Shown: piece by piece, positions 1-4,126 of the stretch
Numbering within the stretch: the first letter of the stretch is position 1
How the letters are laid out: each line of letters opens with the position of its first letter
Origin: Syntrophaceae bacterium UBA5744
GTDB lineage: Bacteria; Desulfobacterota; Syntrophia; Syntrophales; UBA2192
DNA: 13,122 bases
NCBI GenBank assembly: GCA_002419215.1
Contig: DIFQ01000152.1
Span: forward strand, 1-13,122
Direction of reading: 5' to 3'
Notes under the pieces: generated by a model
What the model was told of the DNA's origin: nothing
The model's database searches: none
Seen by the model: only the letters and a program-made list of their open reading frames with translations
Made by a program: the position numbers and the translations under genes

Positions 1-264
1 GTTCAACCCGCGGTGAACGAAACATCGAAAGAAAGGGTATCGGGGTATAGGGGGACAGATAGATGGAGAAAGGCGTTACACTTAGATCGAGATGTGCGTT
101 TGCTTGACCGGTGTTTGACGGGAGACGTACTTTTTCAATGTTGTTAGAAGGTTATAAAATTTTGAACGCGCAAGACCCGCGTCCTGGGCGGCGCTATTTT
201 TCTCCAAGTAAATGCAAAACCGGAAATGCGGAATAATGGCACTTTTTTACAGATAGAAAGAGAA
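1..264. other. Left flank without a recognisable gene
   Basis: I find no supported coding region here. The stretch is AT-richer than the phage core. It starts with an imperfect palindrome: GTTCA at 1-5 and TGAAC at 14-18 around a CCGCGG core. A GC-rich run at 169-195 is followed by TATTTTT, but its arms pair poorly. Because a Mu-like left end normally lies outside the repressor side, the prophage end may be in this stretch or beyond the window. I cannot place it, since no target duplication or clear array of transposase sites is visible. Confidence 0.4.
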
Positions 265-480
265 TTATTTTTGTAGGTTTTTAAACTTCCTGACCAATAC
301 CGCTGAGGCATTCATTCTCGCGTTCGTCTTGAAATAATGATGGCCGTCTGCCGCCCTTACATTACTTTCCCACTTAGAGTTCTTTCTGCAATAAATCAAG
401 ATGTGATCGCCAGTAATAACACTTCCTGGATCATTGTAGATCTTCATAGGATCTGCATATCTGAAGCGATCTTCAACCAA
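265..480 (-). CDS. Uncharacterised 71-residue protein, last gene of leftward cargo operon
   Basis: I do not recognise this family. The frame is open further upstream, but the best start is a TTG at 480-478: on the minus strand AAGGAGGGG lies about six bases before it, and it overlaps the stop of the upstream gene by 8 bases, which suggests translational coupling. The product is small, basic at its C-terminus (ends VRKFKNLQK), with no membrane segment and no Cys pair motif. The middle (SVITGDHILIYCRKNSKWES) looks like a short beta-rich segment. A later ATG at codon 12 would give a 60-residue product without a comparable ribosome binding site. It is the third of three tightly overlapping small genes, so it probably acts with them. 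Function unknown. Confidence 0.6.
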   Translation of the reverse strand: MVEDRFRYADPMKIYNDPGSVITGDHILIYCRKNSKWESNVRAADGHHYFKTNARMNASAVLVRKFKNLQK

Positions 481-895
481 TTTTCCCCTCCTTCTCGAGT
501 TCTGCACAGGCCCTAATAACATCGTTAGGGTCAATGCGCAGGGCCTCAATTAACTCATCATAGCCGATTTCCTTACCGTCGTTTTCCCTGAAGTATCTGG
601 CGATCTCATCTTTTGCCTTACTGAACGAGAGCTTTCGAATCTGAATGACATCTTCACCTGCCGATGTTATGCTTATGGCATTCACGAGATTCACAAGCAA
701 CTCCTTTATTTCTTTCAAATTGTTATTAATTTCCGACAGCTGCGAATCATAAATAATGATAGGAGTTCCAGTATTAGAATATAAACCTCTGCTAAGTGGA
801 TCGAATCCGATATCTGATGATCCAGATCGACCAGAACCGCTCGGAGGGAGATTCGCATCTGAATAGCTACTTCTTGCCGGCAGGCTTCTTCCCAT
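473..895 (-). CDS. 140-residue protein with central coiled coil and winged-helix-like C-terminus
   Basis: Not a family I can name. The first 45 residues are Ser/Gly/Pro-rich and probably disordered. Residues about 50-72 (DSQLSEINNNLKEIKELLVN) form a heptad-like amphipathic helix that could oligomerise. The C-terminal 50 residues have the pattern of a winged helix: helix with ARYFREN, then GYDELIEALRIDPNDVIRAC as a helix-turn-helix, then ELEKEGKI as the start of the wing. This resembles domains that bind DNA or partner proteins. GAGGA lies about eight bases before the ATG. The gene overlaps the upstream gene by 29 bases and the downstream TTG start by 8, so the three are likely translated together. 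Expression presumably comes from the repressor-side promoter. Confidence 0.65.
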   Translation of the reverse strand: MGRSLPARSSYSDANLPPSGSGRSGSSDIGFDPLSRGLYSNTGTPIIIYDSQLSEINNNLKEIKELLVNLVNAISITSAGEDVIQIRKLSFSKAKDEIARYFRENDGKEIGYDELIEALRIDPNDVIRACAELEKEGKIG

Positions 896-1229
896 GTGTC
901 TTATCCTCAGATTTCAATTTTTCGAGAAACTGGATTTTATCGTCAAGCCATTTTCTTATGCGTACAGCGGTTTCCAGGTCCATAACGATAGAAGTTTGAA
1001 TAAGCCTTACGAGATCGCCACCAATCTCCTTCGACTCCTCTTTCCCTAAAGTCATGGCCTCTGTCAATTCATGAGTAACTGTCTTCGGTATCGGTGTTCG
1101 CTCGGAATAGAAATGCGCATGGATTTCATGCCTGGGAGATACTCCGCCATATGCCCCATTAATGTATAGATCCCGCAGATCGGCGGGGTAGACGTATCTG
1201 AATGTCACTTTGCTTTGCTTCTGTCCCAT
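867..1229 (-). CDS. Conserved small protein, DUF3467-like (tentative)
   Basis: The start chosen is the ATG at 1229, with AAGGAGA on the minus strand seven bases upstream; an earlier ATG in frame at 1271 lacks such a site. The 120-residue product contains DLYINGAYGGVSPRHEIHAH near the N-terminus and a C-terminal helix with TAVRIRKWLDDKIQFLEK, ending in a Lys-rich tail. A 'Y-x-N-G ... G-V-S-P' strand followed by a closing helix is reminiscent of the DUF3467 family of small bacterial proteins, whose role is unknown. This is pattern memory, not a search result. No membrane segment or catalytic motif is visible. It is 85 bases after the lipoprotein gene and overlaps the next gene, so it heads the three-gene small cluster. 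Confidence 0.65.
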   Translation of the reverse strand: MGQKQSKVTFRYVYPADLRDLYINGAYGGVSPRHEIHAHFYSERTPIPKTVTHELTEAMTLGKEESKEIGGDLVRLIQTSIVMDLETAVRIRKWLDDKIQFLEKLKSEDKTHGKKPAGKK

Positions 1230-1314
1230 GAACTTTCTCCTTATTGTAACAGGCCCTTTACTGTTCAGCAAGTATCATGCCCGAAGATCCCATGCGCGGC
1301 ATTGTTTGCAGAGT

Positions 1315-2019
1315 TTAATGCTTCTGCGCGGACTGCTTTATGCCTGCTATATTTGCGACAATACTATCGACGGCTGTCTTGATCATTGGTGCAACGTACT
1401 CTTGAACCTCTGGATTCCGCTCATCCCAGATCACCAGGACAGCATTATATCTCGTAGGCGAATGGATATGCTGGGTATAACCCACGCCTTTCCAGATGAT
1501 TTGCTCTTTTTCTGTATCGAGCACTTCCACCAAGATCTTCAGATCCGTTCTCCAGAACGCTTGTCCATCCTGGTAGAAGCCCGAGAAGCCAGTTTCGTGA
1601 ATATTGATAGGCTCACGCGAGAGATAAATGGCAGGTATCAGTATAAAGAAACGGGAATCGGACGCATTTGAGAATGATTTTAGCGGCTTAGAAGATATTA
1701 TTTTCGTTGAATCATAAGTAGATTTCCACTGACCGAATTCATTCTCGATATCCTTCTCAAGCATAGCAGCTTTAAATTTATCTACATCTACTACACGAAC
1801 CCCAGGAAAAGTCTTTCTTAAACCCTTGTCCAGTTCATTCTCGACCATATCCGCCAAACCCGCCATTGCAGGCACTTCCTTAGCTGGCAGAATGGCTATA
1901 GATCCGCTTATCTTCGCACCTGTATCTTTTACGACGTATGATTTGTCGACGAGACGCTGCCCGGAAGCGCAACCATGAAGAAGTAATAAAACAAAAAGGA
2001 AGGTAATCAATTTCTTCAT
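1315..2019 (-). CDS. Putative outer-membrane lipoprotein (lysogenic cargo candidate)
   Basis: The 234-residue product starts with Lys-Lys and a hydrophobic stretch (residues 4-14) ending in LHGC, a slightly atypical lipobox with Cys17 as the lipidation site. Ala follows the Cys, so by the +2 rule an outer-membrane destination is expected in a Gram-negative host. The mature part has SIAILPA near residue 40, then a helix with VENELDKGLRKTFPGVRVVDV. That strand-helix-strand order is seen in periplasmic CsgG/TolB-like N-terminal domains, but I cannot assign it to a family. GGAGTG lies five bases before the ATG. The gene lies 33 bases downstream of the repressor on the same strand, so it is probably expressed from the repressor transcript in the lysogen. 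That position is typical for surface-changing conversion genes, which is an inference only. Confidence 0.75.
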   Translation of the reverse strand: MKKLITFLFVLLLLHGCASGQRLVDKSYVVKDTGAKISGSIAILPAKEVPAMAGLADMVENELDKGLRKTFPGVRVVDVDKFKAAMLEKDIENEFGQWKSTYDSTKIISSKPLKSFSNASDSRFFILIPAIYLSREPINIHETGFSGFYQDGQAFWRTDLKILVEVLDTEKEQIIWKGVGYTQHIHSPTRYNAVLVIWDERNPEVQEYVAPMIKTAVDSIVANIAGIKQSAQKH

Positions 2020-2052
2020 CGAAACACTCCAATAACCGCAGAACGGCCTATA

Positions 2053-2709
2053 TTATTTAGTTTCCGGGTTCTCTCCTTCCGGCGGCTGGGGTGGCTTTTC
2101 GGGTGGGTGGGTGGCGGATTCGAGTTCTTCGTTTCGGGTTTCGAGCTCCTGGATCCTGGTGGTGAGCTCGTTGAGCTTCTCAAGGAGCTGGGATTCGCTG
2201 GTGGTGACGCGCTGCTCGACCTGGGTGATGCGTTGCTCAGCCGACATAGCGCGGCCGAAGGCCTGAATATTAAGCCGGAGAGCGGTGGCGTACGGCGTGC
2301 GAGATTCCAGAATGCGCGCCGCCAGAGCGATATCGTCGGACAGCTTCGTCCCACGCATTTCATCTTCCCCTTCCTCATAATGCTTCGGCACTTCGCGCGC
2401 GGAACTTAAATCAGATTCGACAAAGACCAGGCCACCCTTTCTGCCGTACTGCTCTGATCCGGTAAATGGAGCTCCTGCCCCGCGCAATAGCCAATCTGCG
2501 CTGAACTTGTAATATTCAATCAATTTCTCAGCGACCGAACTCTTAAAAGAACCCTTCCCCTTCCTGTATGATCCGAGCGTGTTCTTATCTATCCCCAGTT
2601 TCTTTGCCAGGTCGACGTCATTAATCCCCTTACCTATCTCGCGATCCTGCTTTATGAGCTGCAAAGCCCAGGCTACTCTTTCAGCCAATGTGTCCGGTTT
2701 TTTAAGCAT
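2053..2709 (-). CDS. CI-like phage repressor with HTH and coiled-coil C-terminus
   Basis: This 218-residue protein is the likely lysogeny repressor. Residues about 7-55 form a helix-turn-helix domain (VDLAKKLGIDKNTLGSYRKG). It is followed by DWLLRGAGAPF at about residue 72, the hallmark of the Bacteriophage CI repressor HTH family. The usual C-terminal S24/LexA-type self-cleaving protease domain is absent. Instead there is a heptad-patterned segment at about 155-198 (QRITQVEQRVTTSESQLLEK and onward) that should form a coiled coil, and a Pro/Glu-rich tail. Oligomerisation is therefore probably through the coiled coil, and induction would not be by RecA-stimulated self-cleavage. It is divergent from the Ner-like gene across a 212-base control region, as in Mu. 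Confidence 0.85.
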   Translation of the reverse strand: MLKKPDTLAERVAWALQLIKQDREIGKGINDVDLAKKLGIDKNTLGSYRKGKGSFKSSVAEKLIEYYKFSADWLLRGAGAPFTGSEQYGRKGGLVFVESDLSSAREVPKHYEEGEDEMRGTKLSDDIALAARILESRTPYATALRLNIQAFGRAMSAEQRITQVEQRVTTSESQLLEKLNELTTRIQELETRNEELESATHPPEKPPQPPEGENPETK

Positions 2710-2921
2710 AAAGTGCTTTACACTTTCACTCTAAAGCGACAAGTAGTTGTAAATACCCTTTTCGCTTCTGAATAATGCCAATATTATCAATACAATACCG
2801 CGTTTATGGCTTATTTTTTAAGATACGAAAGAGAAAATCCTAAATATTCGCTTGACTCATCTGAAATATTCATATAAAAGCTTACTCAATACGGCACCGC
2901 ATTTTATACGAGGAGCCTCAT
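2710..2921. promoter_or_regulatory. Divergent repressor/early control region with operator-like repeats
   Basis: This AT-rich stretch separates the repressor from the Ner-like gene. Visible structure: AAAGTG-5-CACTTT at 2710-2726; GCTTTA (2715-2720) and TAAAGC (2732-2737) as an inverted pair; AAGCGA/TCGCTT four times (2734-2739, 2762-2767, 2848-2853, 2936-2941); and AAATATTC directly repeated at 2842-2849 and 2864-2871, 22 bases apart and flanking the early -35 box. The 13-mer GCTTTACACTTTC at 2715-2727 recurs on the minus strand at 2927-2939 with one change, the second copy lying just inside the Ner-like gene. These are good candidates for repressor and Ner sites. In Mu the same region also serves as a transposition enhancer; whether that holds here is unknown. 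No convincing repressor promoter could be fixed. Confidence 0.7.
2852..2878 (+). promoter_or_regulatory. Candidate early rightward promoter
   Basis: TTGACT at 2852-2857 matches the -35 consensus in five of six positions. An AT-rich -10 region follows (TATAAA at 2873-2878, spacer 15; the overlapping TAAAAG gives spacer 17). Transcription would start a few bases before the Ner-like gene's ribosome binding site (GAGGAG at about 2910-2915). The -35 box is flanked by the repeated AAATATTC motif and overlapped by one TCGCTT copy, as expected for a repressed promoter. Confidence 0.45.
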
Positions 2922-3212
2922 ATGCCGAAAGTGCAAAGCGACTGGAGCCCAACCGATATCCGGGTCGCTCTTCTTCGGGCCAAGGTGGATCAATCCTGGA
3001 TCGCCAGGCAATGCGGCATTTCGCGCTCGACCGTTTACAAGGTGATCGAGGGAACCACATCCTCCGAACGAGTGCGGAGAGCCATTGCCGACGCGATCGA
3101 GGTCGACGTCCGGATCATCTGGCCAAGCATCTATGTCTATGCGGGTGGACCCAGAAAAAGAGGGCGGCCCTGGGGAGCGAAAAACAAACGGATGAAGGCC
3201 GCTGAGAATTGA
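2922..3212 (+). CDS. ner: Ner-like DNA-binding regulator
   Basis: The 96-residue protein matches the Ner/Nlp family of Mu-like phages. It has an early Trp (W8), a helix-turn-helix at about residues 22-45 (DQSWIARQCGISRSTVYKV) and the family's IIWPSIY motif at 65-71. In Mu, Ner binds between the divergent promoters, turns down early transcription and the repressor promoter, and so favours lytic growth. Position agrees: first rightward gene, divergent from the repressor. It is somewhat longer than Mu Ner because of a basic tail (KRGRPWGAKNKRMK), which probably adds nonspecific DNA contact. GAGGAG precedes the ATG by seven bases. The first codons contain a copy of the operator-like 13-mer (minus strand, 2927-2939), so binding there could autoregulate it. 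Confidence 0.88.
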   Translation: MPKVQSDWSPTDIRVALLRAKVDQSWIARQCGISRSTVYKVIEGTTSSERVRRAIADAIEVDVRIIWPSIYVYAGGPRKRGRPWGAKNKRMKAAEN

Positions 3213-3220
3213 ACGGGTGG

Positions 3221-3245
3221 TCGGGTCCCTCCTTTTGAAGGAACG
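3221..3245. repeat. Short palindromic element, TCCTT/AAGGA type
   Basis: TCCTT (3230-3234) and AAGGA (3238-3242) form a small stem around TTG, preceded by TCGGG. The same arrangement, TCGGG then CCTCCTTT, a pyrimidine and GAAGG, recurs at 8504-8528. No T-run follows, so it does not look like a terminator. It lies between the Ner-like gene and the next gene. Confidence 0.45.
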
Positions 3246-3270
3246 ATAAACTATTTCTTGGGGCCTTGCA

Positions 3271-3747
3271 ATGTCAAAGACGCAGAAAAGAATAGACATC
3301 AACCAGGGGTCGATCTTCGACCTGCTGCAGTCGGCCACGGAACAGAACGCCGAGCAGCTGCCCGGCAGCCTGGATATCGACCGGCAGTTCCGGGAGGCCA
3401 TCAGCCTTGATCTGAAGGGATGCACCCTTTCCAGGTACGGCGTAGCCGCCCGCATGAGCGAGCTGACCGGACAGGAAATCACGGCGGCGATGCTGAACAG
3501 CTGGACGGCGGAGAGCCACAACGGGCACCGTTTCCCGGCTATTTTTTTACCCGCCTTCTGCGCGGCGACGGGGCAGACCCGGGCGATGCAGCTTGCCTGC
3601 AGGGCGTCCGGGTCTTTCCTGCTCCCAGGGGGTGATGCCTTGCGGGCGGAGATCCGGAGGCTGGACGAGGAGATCGAGAAGAAGCAGCACGAAAGACGGA
3701 AGCGGCTGGCATTTTTGAAAGAGGTGGAGGGGAGCTCGAAATCGTAG
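3271..3747 (+). CDS. Uncharacterised 158-residue early protein, possible DNA-binding regulator
   Basis: I do not recognise a named family. The N-terminal 40 residues are polar (INQGSIFDLLQSATEQNAEQ). Residues about 48-85 look helix-turn-helix-like (LSRYGVAARMSELTGQEITA then MLNSWTAE), the kind of segment found in phage regulators. The C-terminal 35 residues (RAEIRRLDEEIEKKQHERRK) form a highly charged probable coiled coil. There are two Cys near the middle but no CxxC. The ATG has only a weak purine run (TTGGGG) upstream, so the start is the least certain part. The position between ner and the transposase, where Mu carries nothing comparable, suggests an added control gene. Its stop codon overlaps the edge of a palindromic repeat. 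Confidence 0.7.
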   Translation: MSKTQKRIDINQGSIFDLLQSATEQNAEQLPGSLDIDRQFREAISLDLKGCTLSRYGVAARMSELTGQEITAAMLNSWTAESHNGHRFPAIFLPAFCAATGQTRAMQLACRASGSFLLPGGDALRAEIRRLDEEIEKKQHERRKRLAFLKEVEGSSKS

Positions 3748-3783
3748 ATTGCCACGGCTCGCGAGGCTCGCCTCGCAATGACC
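3746..3783. repeat. REP-like palindrome of the ATTGC...GCAAT type
   Basis: The element has outer arms ATTGC (3748-3752) and GCAAT (3775-3779) and a perfect inner hairpin GCGAGG-CTCG-CCTCGC (3761-3776), and ends in GACC. It strongly resembles the dispersed intergenic palindromes of the 'GTCATTGCGAG...GCAATCT' kind that occur in many bacterial chromosomes. Its left edge overlaps the TAG stop (3745-3747) of the 158-residue gene. Finding it inside a prophage suggests the host's repeats have spread into the phage. Confidence 0.7.
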
Positions 3784-3803
3784 GAGCGAAAGGAGAAGCC
3801 GAC

Positions 3804-4115
3804 ATGGAGAGGGGGACCATCAGCGCAAAGGGAATCGCTGCGATCACTGGGCGCACGGAGGACGCGATCCGAAGAAGGGCTGCCTTCGAGGGATGGCCGG
3901 CCGATGGCCGCGAATTTCGACTGGCGGGACTGCCGGCGGACATCCGGATCCGAATCACGGTCGGCACCACGCTCGAGAGGATGGCCGACCAGGTCAACGA
4001 AAAAACGGAGCGGATATTCGGGTCGAAAGGCTTCGACCGCGCGTGCATCGGGGCGGGTCTGATTGCCTTGGGCTGGCTGCTTGCCTGGATGCAGTTCATC
4101 GGACAGCGTGGTTGA
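3804..4115 (+). CDS. Small protein joining a MuA-type DNA-binding domain to a membrane helix
   Basis: The 103-residue product has two parts. Residues 1-50 have the layout of the N-terminal DNA-binding domain of Mu-like transposases: helix (SAKGIAAITGRTEDAIRRRA), then GWPADG, then EFRLAGLPADIR. The transposase just downstream has the matching pattern with a Trp at 32 and HGLPSEI at 50-56. Residues 51-78 form a polar linker, and residues about 80-100 (ACIGAGLIALGWLLAWMQFI) are hydrophobic enough to span a membrane. AAGGAG lies seven bases before the ATG. The stop is 11 bases before the transposase start, so expression should be linked. It could bind the same DNA sites as the transposase or the operator and tether them to the membrane, or compete with the transposase. 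Both ideas are inference. Confidence 0.75.
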   Translation: MERGTISAKGIAAITGRTEDAIRRRAAFEGWPADGREFRLAGLPADIRIRITVGTTLERMADQVNEKTERIFGSKGFDRACIGAGLIALGWLLAWMQFIGQRG

Positions 4116-4126
4116 GGGGGCCCGGG

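Noticed and set aside
169..203. Possible rightward terminator: GC-rich run followed by TATTTTT
   Set aside because: The arms pair poorly, and no rightward gene is visible before it in the window.
1210..1671. Plus-strand 153-codon frame opposite the lipoprotein gene
   Set aside because: Antisense to a gene with a signal peptide, lipobox and ribosome binding site; its own start has no such support.
2810..2831. Resemblance to the Mu transposase end-binding consensus (ending ATACGAAAG)
   Set aside because: Only a partial match (15 of 20 defined positions) in an AT-rich stretch, and the binding site of this distant transposase is not known.
3893..4126. Longer transposase N-terminus in the same open frame
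   Set aside because: The extra 78 residues are the out-of-frame reading of the membrane-tethered DNA-binding gene; the family domain begins at the ATG at 4127.
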